Under the pieces are notes generated by a model. The model was not told the DNA's origin. It saw only the letters and a list, made by a program, of their open reading frames with translations, and did not search any database. Positions 23,538 through 34,339 of a stretch of 64,000 bases of DNA are shown in pieces (position 1 is the first letter of the stretch; each line of letters begins with the position of its first letter). This DNA is from Pinus tabuliformis. Taxonomy: Eukaryota > Streptophyta > Pinopsida > Pinales > Pinaceae. Position numbers and translations under genes: made by a program. The stretch is taken from the NCBI GenBank assembly GCA_031772625.1, contig CM062818.1, forward strand, positions 1,279,854,277-1,279,918,276. The letters are read 5' to 3'.

Positions 23538-25124
23538 ATGCCGGGTGGGTTCATCAGGAGGCAGCCCATTGATTCAACAAAGTTAAGAGAAAATCCTGAG
23601 GTGGTGGAGCTCTTCACACGAGCACAATGGATATCCTTCTTTGACAAATTGCAGGGCTATGATGACGAAGTGGCAGAAGAGTTTTTGCAAGCTCTGAGGC
23701 CGAAATCTAAAACGTTAGCCACCATTACCTTCAGGGGTCTGAGCCTCAAACTCAACCCACAATTCATCAGCCGAGTTACGGAGCTCCCAATGGGATTACC
23801 ATGGGATAAAGAAGAAAGGAAACTAAGCCAACAAGCTAAGAAAGAATTCTTTCCACCAGAGGAGGAATTCTCAGAAGACAAAAATGGGGTTCGTAGAACC
23901 AGTTTACTGCCACCATGGAATGAAGTGAGCCTGCAAATTATGAAGTACATCACCTGCGAAGGCCGTTTTAGCATTGTATACGGGTACCACTTTCGGTTAC
24001 TCAATGAATTACGACACCAGATGGAGCTACCTGTAGAAAACAAACTCAGTCTCCCTTACTTTCTACTACAGTCTCTGATTGAGTGTGCAACCAAGCTGAA
24101 AGAAGGCATACCAGACCAGGTAGCCCACCATGGATTGATCAAACTCCTCATGGAGGATGCGCTCCACACATACAAGGTTCCTCTCTCATGGGAAGACTTC
24201 AGAAATTTGACAAAGGACGGGGACATAAAGATGCTAACCGAAGAGCTCGGTTCTTCTAGCAGTGAGGAGAAGGAGTCAGTGGCCGCAGTAAAGAAAGAAA
24301 AAAGCCAAAAGACCCCGACCACAGAGCAGAAGAAAAAGCAAGAGAAGAAACAAGAGAAAAAGGATGACAAGGAGAAAGATGACACACCCATCTTGACAGC
24401 AAGAGAGAAAAGGTTGCAAGGCAGAGTGGACAAGGCTGAAAAGGTCCACATCAGCAAGAGTGCCTTGACAGCGACCGCAACCAAGTCAAAAACAAAAACC
24501 CAAGCAGAAAAGCAAACCAAGGCGGCGACACCTGTTTCTACAGGAAAACCGAAACCGGCTTCTACAGGAAGCCCGAAAATTACTAAAATAGGGTCTTCTA
24601 CAGGAAGCCCGAAATTGACTAAAACAGGGTCTTCTACGGGAAGCCCTGAAAAAGTGAAACTCAAGGAGAAGAAAGCTGACATTCATGAAAGGGAGGCAGC
24701 AGCTGTGCTGGCCGGCCTCAGCACACCTCCTAAGCCAAAGGAGAAGAGAAAGAGGGAGACCCCTCTATACTTTGAAGCTCGAAGAAGTGTGAGAATAAAG
24801 ACGGGCAAGCCACAGCCTCCATCCAGCAGCCAAATCACTACAGGGGATGCCCCTACTTCACCCAGTGAGAGGTCCCCCTCGAAGATATCAGTCACCTACG
24901 AGAGGGGGAGCCCAAAAACAACTACTTGGAAAGGAAGGGTGGACCAATCGGCTTCAAAAGCCCGACCCAAGGTCAAGGAAACAGAGAAGAGGGAAGGAGC
25001 GGCACCCTCATCACCACCAAGGGCAGAACAGGCAGAGCCACCAAGAAGAGGAAAGAAAGAGCGTATTCCGGAGCCTAGTTCCCGGCCAAGGACAAGGAGC
25101 CGGAGCAAAATTTCTCAAGGATGA
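23538..25124 (+). CDS. Element C extra ORF after pol (528 aa), intact
   Basis: ATG at 23538, TGA at 25122-25124, no internal stop. The N-terminal half (residues about 1-245) looks folded: it has WISFFDKLQGYDD, LATITFRGLSLKLN, ITELPMG-like VTELPMGLPWDKEERK, and LLPPWNEVSLQIMKYITCEGRF. It resembles the putative plant transposon protein found after pol in Athila-type elements (judged by eye). The C-terminal half (about 245-528) is Lys/Glu/Ser/Pro-rich, strongly basic and probably disordered, with STGSPK repeats at about 333-375. I see no transmembrane segment or signal peptide, so a classical envelope is unlikely; a nuclear or nucleic-acid-binding role would fit the basic tail. A long minus-strand frame here (24056-24682) is the complement of the Lys/Glu tail. 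Confidence 0.8.
   Translation: MPGGFIRRQPIDSTKLRENPEVVELFTRAQWISFFDKLQGYDDEVAEEFLQALRPKSKTLATITFRGLSLKLNPQFISRVTELPMGLPWDKEERKLSQQAKKEFFPPEEEFSEDKNGVRRTSLLPPWNEVSLQIMKYITCEGRFSIVYGYHFRLLNELRHQMELPVENKLSLPYFLLQSLIECATKLKEGIPDQVAHHGLIKLLMEDALHTYKVPLSWEDFRNLTKDGDIKMLTEELGSSSSEEKESVAAVKKEKSQKTPTTEQKKKQEKKQEKKDDKEKDDTPILTAREKRLQGRVDKAEKVHISKSALTATATKSKTKTQAEKQTKAATPVSTGKPKPASTGSPKITKIGSSTGSPKLTKTGSSTGSPEKVKLKEKKADIHEREAAAVLAGLSTPPKPKEKRKRETPLYFEARRSVRIKTGKPQPPSSSQITTGDAPTSPSERSPSKISVTYERGSPKTTTWKGRVDQSASKARPKVKETEKREGAAPSSPPRAEQAEPPRRGKKERIPEPSSRPRTRSRSKISQG
24528..24648 (+). repeat. STGSP-encoding motif repeats inside the extra ORF
   Basis: Four copies of TTCTACAGGAA or TTCTACGGGAA lie in the coding sequence, three of them within units of about 45 bp that translate as STGSPKITKIGS, STGSPKLTKTGS and STGSPEKVK. 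The same 12-bp motif occurs in non-coding parts of element C. Confidence 0.9.
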
Positions 25125-25136
25125 GCAAATATTTTA

Positions 25137-25145
25137 GCTGGGGGG
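25137..25145 (+). other. Element C polypurine tract
   Basis: AGCTGGGGGG lies 3 bases before the 3' LTR (TGATGAG at 25149). The G-run is the likely primer for plus-strand DNA synthesis. The extra TGA between tract and LTR leaves a 3-base uncertainty in the edge. Confidence 0.75.
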
Positions 25146-25148
25146 TGA

Positions 25149-27228
25149 TGATGAGCCCCAAATTTTGGTAACAATTTGGGCTCATTTGGCCTACTTACCT
25201 TGCTCAACCCTTCATTTTTTATCACTTATGCATCATTTCTTAGTATATTCGTGTTATTTGTAGGAAGAAGGGCAATCATTATGCCTATGTGGCTAATACA
25301 TGATGATTTCAGGTTTTTTGGCATTAAATGGAGCAAAGACCATGCAAATGGAGACAAGGAGACAACCAAGGTGGCATTGCGGGTTTATAGGGAGGTTGTC
25401 CACAGCCTTGAATGACCTCCCTCGTGATCTCCACCCCAACTCCGAGCTCCAACAGCTATCACCACCGAGCTAGAAGGCAGCCAACGGATTCTACAGGAAC
25501 AGCAGTTTACTTTCAGTTGGACAGCCAAGCTCCACTAATTGAGGAGGCCAGCTTGGCCCTCATCATGTATAAATATTAAGGCTATTGCCTTCGATGAGAC
25601 TCTTGAAATTTTGTTATAGATTTTGGATTACGAGCTGTAGCTCTGTTTTTGCTCTTTGTAAGCCAATTTTTGGCATGTTGTTAGACTCATGATTATTTAA
25701 TAAAAGGCAGTCAAATTTGGATTCGATTCTGAGTTCTTAGGGGAGCTATAGCTCTCAGGTTAGGGCCCAACCTAAGAGCAATATACCTCCTTTCCTTTGT
25801 ATTGTTACTTGTTTTTTTTTCATTGCATTTCTTTCCTTTACTTGCACTTGAAAAATACAGTTTGCTGAGTTGACTGTTTCGGTTTGGTTATGTAGGTTAG
25901 TTTCATGAATGCAGTTGTTTCATTAGTTCAGAATTAGTGTAAGGAGATTGAAGTTAGGTTGAGTTCAAAAAGGTTGAATGCATGCTCACTTTCACCTCTG
26001 TTTGGGGACCGGAAGTGTAGACCATGCCAACTGCCAAAAAAACACTGTTTTAACATATGCATGCAAGGATTGTTGTAATGTTTTCGATTGAAGAGTTGTC
26101 CATGCGATTTTATCTTGATTAATGACTCTTTGGTTTAGTATCATGCACGAATTCCTTTCAACTTACATTGCTGTTCTTTTATTCCTAATAAAACAGTTAG
26201 AATAGGTTGGTGAACTTTCATTTACATGCAAGATAAGGGTGATTTGTTTCATTTACACTGCGCAGCACCACTTCATCGTGTTCTTATCTTTCTGAGCCGT
26301 GCGTAAGCCACCTACTCATCCTCTGTTCAGTTCATTTGCCTTCCAACCCTTCTATTATCCACGTTGCTCAATCCTTTTGGCCTTCCATTGCCTCTACCCT
26401 TCTATCGACCAACCAGCTCTATCCACTCTCTCTCCACCTCATCTCTCTGTCCATAGGCCATCTCAAGCTCCTCTTTCATCTTACCCATCCATCCATACAG
26501 TTCCTTCACTCCTCCATTACCCAAAACTCCGACTGTAGGACATCCTGTAGAAGTTAGCAGACTTCCTGTAGAAATCCCGAGTTTCCTGTAGGATCCCCTG
26601 CAGACATCCTGTAGAAGCATGCAAACACGGTTGCCAAGCACCTGAACGTTGTGGACTTCTGTGGAATGATGTGATGGATCCCCTGGAACCTCTCAGAGAC
26701 CTCCTGACCTTTCCCAAGCCTTCCTCCCTTCTAACTACCCCTGCACAGTCAAGACCTAGTAAGAAGCACAATCACAATAACTCCACCCACTTGAGCAAAA
26801 ATACAAAAATGTGTTCTCTTCAATGAAAGTAGTTTAAATTCATGCATCTAATCTCACTAGAAGTAATGGCATCATTTCTAGAAGTTTGCACTCCCACCAT
26901 TGCATCATAGAGATTAAACTAGTCAGATTAGGGTTTACTAGGGTTTCCATGTTTGGTTGGCTTTCAGTTCATTCTTGCAAAGTAGGTTAATTTCCTTTGA
27001 GATAGCCTTCGTCCATCATTTAGAAAGCTTCTTCTGAGAACATATAGAAGTTGGCTTGAGCCCTAGCGGACTTGTGCCAGCTGACCAAGTGACAGCTGCG
27101 ACAAGAGCTAGTACTTGCGCATACAACACCGTCGCTTCCAAGTTTGTTACGAACTACCGAGTTGATAAAATTAGAGATAGGAAGCTCTAGGAGTTGTAGA
27201 ATTATTGCTACAATACTGGAGCCCACCA
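25149..27228 (+). repeat. Element C 3' LTR
   Basis: It matches 13758-15836 end to end, with TATA box at 25568-25575, AATAAA at 25699-25704, hairpin at 25751-25779, motif TTCTACAGGAA near 25490 and the motif cluster at 26533-26616. It ends GAGCCCACCA followed by the ATAAG duplication (27229-27233). Confidence 0.95.
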
Positions 27229-27233
27229 ATAAG

Positions 27234-28708
27234 TAAAGTGGAGGTATGGTAAATAAATAAAACGTATTTTTATACTTACTCAAAAAGTAGGGTAAATAAA
27301 TAAAAATATAAATAAACTAGACGCATGGTAAATAAATAAAACCTCTTTTTATATTTAGTCCATAACCCTCATTCTATTTATGAAGGCTCAAGAAAGAGGT
27401 TTTATTTAAGTGAATCCTATGGGCCAAATACCATATTTGTAAAAGAGGTATGGTAAATTAATAAAAATATAAATAAATGAGAGGTATGGTAAACAAATAA
27501 TATATTTTTTTATATTTACTCCATAAGTCACCTTAGATTTACGAACACTAAAAAAATGCGTTATATTGAGGTGAAACCTATGGGCAAAATAATATTGGAC
27601 AAATACCATGGACTAGATTGTTATTAATACCATGCAAAAAAACATTATTAACCCCAATATTAGTATTAATAAAAAAAAATGGCACATGGTATTGACCCAT
27701 GGTATTCACCAAAATGGCACATGGTATTGACCCATGGTATTCACATGGAATGTAGCCTATTTAAATGGGGGAATTAAACCAGCATAGATCCAGAGTAACT
27801 AACCCCCGAGAGGTATCAAATATCGTGATATGCAAACTAGCATACAGTGAAAAAATATTTTATCCGATCAAAAGTAAAAATGGATGTTGTGATTTAATGT
27901 ATGTTAAACATTTTAGCTAGGTTAAAATAAAAAATAAAATAAAAATCAACTATTAATTTTATTAACTTTTATAAATTACTAATAGTAATTTTTAAGCTCT
28001 AGGTTTATGATAACCCATGGTATTGACCCATCGTAATACCATGGTATTCATGTGAGCATAGACTATTTAAAGGTAAAATTCGATCATCTTAAATCCATCT
28101 TAATTCTCGGTCTACCAAGTGCTCAGAGGGATAAATAGATTTCATCCCCCTAAGAGTGGTAGATGTGGAGTTAAGATGGATATAGGTTGGCTTATATGAT
28201 AATGACGATATAAAATAGACTTAGGAATTATATTGTAAAAACATCTTAAGTTGAATGGTTAAAGCATAGACATTGGACAAGTATATTTGTATACTTCTGT
28301 TTTAAACTGAAATAGATCCAGGGTTAAAAGGAATGGATTGATTGCACTAGTCATCCTTCTATAACTTTCCAACATATGCTGGAGTAAACAGATTGTAATT
28401 TGGGTATTTTTTTTAATTGCAAACAGGAACATACTTGTGTATTGGCAGGGTGGTTACGAGGTCCCTAGAAGTGATGAATTTGAATTTTTCTTGGTTTTAT
28501 ATATAGTATTAGGTTTTTTCTCATGCTTTCTGTGAATGGCATGGGTGAATTTTATCCTACACCCACTAGGTTATCGATATGTAATTTTGGTAATTTTGAT
28601 TTCAAAAGATATTTTAAAGAAATGCAATTATTTCATTTGTGTATTCAACAAACACAAGATTTTATAATTGAGTAAAATATTCGCCATGCCTGGTGAGAGA
28701 TTCGCCAA

Positions 28709-28744
<36 letters not shown>

Positions 28745-28843
28745 TATTATTGATAAAATCGCCTTCCATTTTTCCTATATACCATGGAGATTCGCCCATT
28801 TATTATACATGTAAATTTAGAGGGGGTTCTTAAAATTTTCTCT
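27234..28843. mobile_element. Element B, right part
   Basis: After C, B resumes with the GGTATGGTAAATAAATAAAA repeats seen on the left (27400-27535 matches 13578-13724). A 35-bp duplication lies at 27679-27748 (ATGGCACATGGTATTGACCC), with further CATGGTATT units near 28014-28050. A (TA)n tract is at about 28717-28742. TTCGCC motifs at about 28682, 28702 and 28793 mark the right end, which closes in TTAAAATTTTCTCT before the GCTTCACAA duplication (28844-28852). No transposase is encoded. Confidence 0.7.
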
Positions 28844-30090
28844 GCTTCACAAGTTGTTTATACACCTTATGGTTCTAAATGGCCCACGGTGGGTCAATAT
28901 CAACCTTACCCTGGTCAAAACCCACCTTTGTGGGTACAAAATCCACCATTGTATGGTCAAAATACCTCTCAGTGGGGGCAATATCAAGCTCCTTATGGTT
29001 AAAATCCACCACTTTGGGGGTAAAACCCATGCCAACAAGGATGGAATCCACAAGTTGTGACTTATCAAAGGCCTCCCATGCCTTGCAATCTCCAATTTCC
29101 ATTTCTACCAACGTTGGAACTCCTAGATGTGTCAAGACTCACTAATGATCCAATACTTCATTTTCCATATTGGCATTCGGTTCCTACTAAGGTTCCTGGA
29201 GATTATCCAAAATTTGAAGGAAAGTCTAGAGAAGAGCCCGAGGCCCATGTTATGACTTACCATTTATGGAGTACATCCAATCCCTGAGTTGAAGACTATA
29301 TTCATCTACGTCTCTTCCGGAGAACCATGATGGGTGCTACCATGAAATGGTACATCGAGTTACCTTGAGGTTCCTATCAAGACTTCAATTCTTTGGCAAT
29401 GGCCTTCGTTACTCACTTCCAGTTACTTGTTCTATATGAAACTAGTACCAGTCTACTTATGTCTTTGAAACAAAACATTGCTACCCACATCTCTCATCAT
29501 ATCGATGAGTGGAGATGTTGGCGTCACTTTATCAAGTCCGATATACCTGATGAGTTGTTAATTGAATGGTTTACCAAATCATTCGTCAATGAAATTGCCA
29601 AGGACATAGCTATGGGAGGTTTTGTAACAGATGATCAAGCCATTACCCATGCCCAATATCTAGATTTGGTATATTTCCAATCTGGGACGTTATATGATCT
29701 CTTACATGATTCTCTGCGACCATCTACAAATTCAACATATTCTAAACCTCCAGATGTACAACTTGTTGATGGTATTATTGGATCAATGACTCAAACTTCC
29801 AGTAAATCTTCTTCGAAGAAAAAATCTATTTCAACTGTTGCATCCAATCCTCCTTCAAATCCCTCTCAAAATCCCCCTAAAACCTTTGAGGTTAATGTCA
29901 TTCAGTCTATACAACAAACAAAGCCTCAAAAGGTAAAAACAAGGGTAAAGGAAAAGCGAAATATGATACCCTAAAACAGGATCCTCCAAAATCATCTATT
30001 AATGATGCATCTAAACATAATCCCAAATATTCTTGCCTCATTTGTGAGGAAGACCACTATACCAAGGATTTTTCCCATCGTGCAGAAGTT
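28844..30090 (+). pseudogene. gag: Element A gag, remainder, with one zinc knuckle
   Basis: Directly after B the gag linker continues (ASQVVYTPYGSKW, then QYQPYPGQNPP). Next come VPTKVPGDYPKFEGKS, MTYHLWS, MKWYIELP, and the open stretch 29393-29974 with the capsid motifs AMAFVTHFQLLV, HIDEWRCWRHFI and ELLIEWFTKSF. A nucleocapsid knuckle follows (CLICEEDHYTKDF, about 30034-30072) with the spacing C-x2-C-x3-H-x4 and the last Cys replaced by Phe. Stops and frame changes break the frame. The same protein is found in element F on the other strand (TSFADLANIFLNHFQLPV). Confidence 0.85.
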
Positions 30091-30562
30091 AGTATCTTGT
30101 TAAAAGGAACTCAATGGACACCAACTGTACTGAAAGAACATTTTCCATCACAATAGACCCAATTGGTAAAACAACCACAATCTTCTACATCTTCGGGGTC
30201 TCAGGTTTATTTGAGTGGAACAATAACTATTTCTATCGCCACTCGGTCAAAAGAATATCTGACTCCTTTGAAAGAGACTGTGGAAAAATAATTTACTATT
30301 ACACCTTCCACTTCTACTCCCCCTTGTTCTGGGTATTCTTCATATTGAGAGACCTAGTAATGACTCCATTATCTGACCACCTCCCAAGGGTGTCCTTTGA
30401 AAATCATCTTAGAATCTAAATGTGTGAGTTGCCCAACATTAAAATATTGTTGAATATTTAGCTAAAACACCTTTGGTGATGTCTACCTTAGAAGTTCTCC
30501 AAAGTTTTCTATCACAGCGGAAATAATTACTATCTTCTATAGGAGGATTTGACCCTACGGAT

Positions 30563-30745
30563 TTGAGTTTGATTAATTTTGACCTCGAAAATCACATTCC
30601 ACGTCTTCCCCATCAACTTGATTTCTTAATCGAAGTCATCATCAAAGGTAAGATAATTCATCGGACTGTGATTGATGAGTGCGCTTCTAGCTACACTATG
30701 TTTGTCTCATGTTGGAAAGCTATAGGTTGTCTGCCTCTCAATTAG
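30563..30745 (+). pseudogene. Element A aspartic protease remnant
   Basis: The frame reads LDFLIEVIIKGKIIHRTVID then ECASSYTMF. In intact relatives this place reads VID.G.S.N, so the catalytic D is kept but the next residues are changed (DECASS). It is cut off by TAG at 30743-30745. The gap to RT (30746-31660) holds worn pol sequence with many stops. Confidence 0.65.
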
Positions 30746-31151
30746 TCTTTGAACACCTAATAAGCCTTTATTGATAGTGGATCTTGTCGATACGATATTC
30801 TCACGAGCTTGCACATCACATTGGAAGGGAAAACTGTTGACTTAGAAGTAGAATCCATTCGTGCAAATTAATTGTAACCCTATACTTAGCCGAAGCTAGA
30901 AACATGATATGTTTTTGATGGTTTCTTATTTGTTTTGTGTGCTTCGTTTTTCTCATGAGGGGAAAATAGTCTTTGTTGATCAGTTAGCATTTTTTGCTTC
31001 TGGCTCTTTGAATGTAACATGTCATATGTGGGAAATACTTACATCCCTTATGAAAGTGTTGGGGCAGGTCTTTTGAAAGACTCTGCTCTTATGGTAACTT
31101 TTTCCCTCCCACCTCCAAACGTCGCTTCTGTCAACATGACCTCCACCTCTC

Positions 31152-32340
31152 ATGATCCTTGGATCTTTCCTCACCATGGTTAGGTTTATTAGCAATGTCA
31201 TACTACTGAGCCTAGTAGAAAAATCCTATCAAGCTATTTTTTTAGCTTCGATGGTCACTTCTAAAATTCATGCTACTCTTAGTATGCATCTAGATGTGTC
31301 TTCACAGTCCCCTTGGCTTGGTTCTTGGGATTCTTTGGATCTCTTCAACGAGACATTTCCCACTTACGAGAATATCAATGAGGTTATGTATCTTGAGGAA
31401 AATCCTTGGAATGATGCTCATCATCATTCCTCCTTTCTGCCAAGTCTCACAGAGATTTCATCATGTTTATATACCTTTGTTTCCCATACAATCACCCATC
31501 CACTTCAAACGTCGATTTTGGTGCATGAAGTTTTGTCTGAGGGAAGCATGGGGAACATTACTGCTACAATTCCTATTGACATTTCTGTTAAACTAGGAAT
31601 TATCGAGAACATCGATACTAGGGTTTCCTGTTCTCTATATGATATAAATATTTTCACTGACCTCTTTAAGGAATTATGTGATGTCTTTGCCTAGTCATAT
31701 GAAGAAATGCCAGCATAGATCTGAGTATAGTTATGCATGAAATTCCTACTTATCCAAATGTGAAGCCTGTTCATCAATGACTTCTTCTAGTGCACCCTAG
31801 AAAGACAGAAGCTATAAAGTGGTTTTGAACATTGTCCATGTGACTAAAAAATAATGGACTATTCGCGTTTGTGTGGATTACTATGATATCAACCCACCAT
31901 GTCTAAAAGAAAATTATTAACACCTTTTACCAATCAAAACATTGATGAATGCACTGGGAGTGATATTTTTTTCTTTTATGGATGGTTTTTCTAGCTACAA
32001 CTAGATTAACATTCTTCCCACTGATCAACATAAAGCTGCTTTTATTTGTCCATGGGGAACCTTTGCCTACAAAAAACACCCTTTTTCTCTAAAAAGTGTT
32101 GGTGCTACCTTCCAATGAGTGATGTCTTATTCTTTTCATTACATCGAACACATCGTTCAACCGCATCGTGATGATTTACCAACTCATTCTGCTAAGCGTC
32201 ATGGTCATCCTTACCACCTACGAGTGATTTTTCTTCACTATAGACGCAAAAATATTCGTTTAAATCCACATAAGTGTGTCTTTTACGTTGAATATAGTCA
32301 TCTCCTAAGGTTCATGGTATCTATGGAAGGCATCTAGATT
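31152..32340 (+). pseudogene. Element A reverse transcriptase remnant
   Basis: The open part 31152-31694 covers the PR-RT linker and leads into RT (LFKELCDVFA at its end). RT then runs through frame breaks: RVCVDY-like IRVCVDYYDIN (about 31865), FSFMDGFSSYN (about 31970), CPWGTFAYK, and YSFHYIEHIVQPHRDDLP (about 32128). The catalytic YLDD of Tat relatives is HRDD here, so the enzyme would be dead even without stops. RLNPHKCVF matches the conserved region after the catalytic loop. Confidence 0.8.
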
Positions 32341-32406
32341 GACCCCCTCAAATTTGAGGCAATTATGAATTTACCCCCTCCATCATATTTACATTAATTG
32401 TAGATC

Positions 32407-33000
32407 TTGCAAGGGAAATTTAATTTCCTTCGTCATTTTGTACCCAATTATGATGAACCTGCCAAGGGATTTACTCATTTGTTGAAAAAGGGGATCCCAT
32501 TTATTTGGGATGAAATTGCTCAAAAATCTTTCAATGCATTAAAGAACACCCTCATTAGTGCTCCTTTGTTGTATCCCCCTAACTATCACCACGGTTACTT
32601 CGTGTACTTTGCCGCTGCCAATAGTACTATTGCCATGGTACTAGTGCAAGATGGTCATGATGGAAATGAACACGTGATCTACTACTTAAGTGGAAATCTT
32701 ATCGATACCAAAACTCAATATGCCAATGTCGAGAAACTTGCTTTAGCAGGTTTTCATGTTGTTCAATTCTTTCAACATTATATTCAGCTGCTGGGGGGAA
32801 TATTCTAAGTGGAGTTTTATCCTTCAGGGGTTTGATTTGCAGTTTGATACAACCAAATCAAAGAAATCACTGGTTTTAATTGAGTTAATTTGTGACCTTG
32901 CATCCGCAACCACATCTATGGATTTTGATGAGATCATTCCTGAAGAGACTCTCTTTCTCATCAACACTCTTGACCCATGGTATAGGGATATTATTTTCTA
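32407..33000 (+). pseudogene. Element A first RNase H (degenerate) and connection
   Basis: Frame 32407-32808 reads GKFNFLRHFVPNY (thumb) and then the RNase H region FVYFAAANSTIAMVLVQD, VIYYLSGNL and VEKLALAGFHVVQFF. The first catalytic D of gypsy RNase H (usually DAS) is lost (AAANS). In Tat elements this native RNase H is typically degenerate and a second, archaeal-type one takes over, which A also carries at 34340-34744. Confidence 0.75.
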
Positions 33001-33089
33001 TCTCCAAACCCAAATTTTTTTATCAAAGTTGTCCAATTCTAAATGTCGTCACATTCGACATCATTCCCAACCATATCGAACCATTGGCG

Positions 33090-34225
33090 ATACTTTGTAC
33101 CATGTTGGTGTCGACCCAATGCTTTGTAGATGTTTGACACTTAAAGAAGCTGAGAGAGTCCTAAATTATTACCACTCAGGGGCTTGTGGTTGTCACATGC
33201 CAGGGTATGCTACAACTCATTAAATACTTCGTGCCTATTATTTCTGGCCTTTGATCATTAAATATTTCATTTTAGTAGTCCAAAAATGTCACATCTACCA
33301 GATCTACAACTGTAAATAGCGTGCCCCACCCACACCCCTACACATAGTTGTTATCATTGGCTGCTTTTCTAAATGGGGTATTTATTTCATTACATGTAAC
33401 CCTCGCTCAACTAGGGCCCATGGTTATATCATCGTCTCCATTGATTATTTCAGTAAATGGGCCAAGTCGATGGCTACACATGATGTTGACAGTAAAAATG
33501 TTGTTCAATTTCCTTTAAACCATGTCATTGCTCAATTTGGTGTCCCTCAATCCAACTTTACTAATCATGGATATGATTTCCAAAATTACATAATGGCAGA
33601 CCTCACATCTCAGTTGGGTTTGCATCACGATAACTCAACTCCTTATTATCCAAAGGCGAATGTCCAAGTTGAGGCAGTTAACAAAGTCTTGGTTACTATG
33701 CTTCAACGCACCATTGGGATGCATAAACCAAATTGGAATCTTACGTTATTTTTATCTCTTTGGGATTACAAAATGACAACTAAGACTGGCACTGGATTCA
33801 CACCCTTTCATATGATGTATGGTCTAGTAGCAACTCTTCCAATTGAGTGTGAAATTCCTTCACTGAAATTAGGTGTCGAATTACTCCCTAATACCTGACC
33901 TGGAGATGAATGTTTACTTTACCACGAAAGGCTTGATGAAACTCGCCACTTTGCAGTTGTAGTAATTGAAGCCCAGAAGAAATGAGTTATATCTCAATAC
34001 AATAGAACATTTTCTCCCCACGCTGAGGGTGACTTGGTCTTTCTTTATGATCAAGCTAATGAAAAACTGGGAGATTGAAAGTTGGAACCAATGTGGCATG
34101 GGCTTTAGATTGCCAAACAAGTTTTATAAAAAGGTGACTATGAGTTAGTAGACTATGAAAGAAATTCTTTGGTTGAGCCCCAAAATGGGATTTACCTAAA
34201 AAAGTATTATCCATTATTATTCGTG
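33090..34225 (+). pseudogene. Element A integrase remnant
   Basis: The zinc domain begins at YHSGACGCHMPGYATTH (about 33170) and is followed by worn sequence with stops. The core lies mostly in the open frame 33470-33898: GVPQSNFTNHGYDFQN (in relatives the second catalytic residue lies near the NHG motif), then STPYYPKANVQVEAVNKVL with the E. The end reads FTPFHMMYGLVATLPIECEIPS and, after a stop, GDLVFLYDQANEKLGD and LVEPQNGIYLKKYY (to about 34210). The order and wording fit Tat integrase. Confidence 0.85.
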
Positions 34226-34339
34226 TAAATAGTTATGTACATTAGTGTGTTTTCATTAGTGTGCAATGTGGTTTTGGTGCGTTATTTTTCTTTTGCAAAC
34301 ATTTCCTTTTGCTTACTTAATGCTCTACTTGGTTTGCAG

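Larger units (their letters stand above)
13758..27228 (+). mobile_element. Element C: complete Athila-like Ty3/gypsy retrotransposon
   Basis: This is a 13.47-kb element with LTRs of 2079 and 2080 bp, ATAAG target duplications, a tRNA-Asp-type primer site, a gag-pol frame (16221-21587), a 1.95-kb non-coding spacer, an extra ORF (23538-25124) and a G-run polypurine tract before the 3' LTR. The tRNA-Asp primer site, the DLGA protease motif and the extra ORF after integrase fit the Athila side of the non-chromodomain gypsy clade. LTRs are alike: about 16 differences, mostly transitions, in the first 600 bp by eye. It is the youngest layer in this nest. Three TAG codons in gag-pol mean this copy cannot make a full polyprotein, although an active relative could mobilise it. 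Confidence 0.93.
13333..28843. mobile_element. Element B: Mutator-like non-autonomous DNA transposon, split by C
   Basis: Without C, B is about 2.03 kb (13333-13757 plus 27234-28843). The left end reads CATAGAAAATTTTAGGGG and the right end, reverse-complemented, AGAGAAAATTTTAAGAAC, giving a short terminal inverted repeat around AGAAAATTTTA. The 9-bp duplication GCTTCACAA flanks it. There is no transposase frame. Near both ends are clusters of TTCGCC/GGCGAA, including a palindrome at 13348-13363, and the interior has tandem repeats of about 140 bp (13578-13724, matching 27400-27535). MULE assignment rests on duplication length and the G-A-rich end; a short terminal repeat is atypical for a classical Mutator. 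Confidence 0.7.

Noticed and set aside
24056-24682. 208-codon minus-strand frame opposite the extra ORF
   Set aside because: It is a shadow of the Lys/Glu/Ser-rich tail; the plus frame has ATG, a sensible domain order and a longer open length.
23538-25124. Envelope gene in C
   Set aside because: No signal peptide, membrane segment or Cys pattern is visible in the extra ORF, so an envelope role is not supported.
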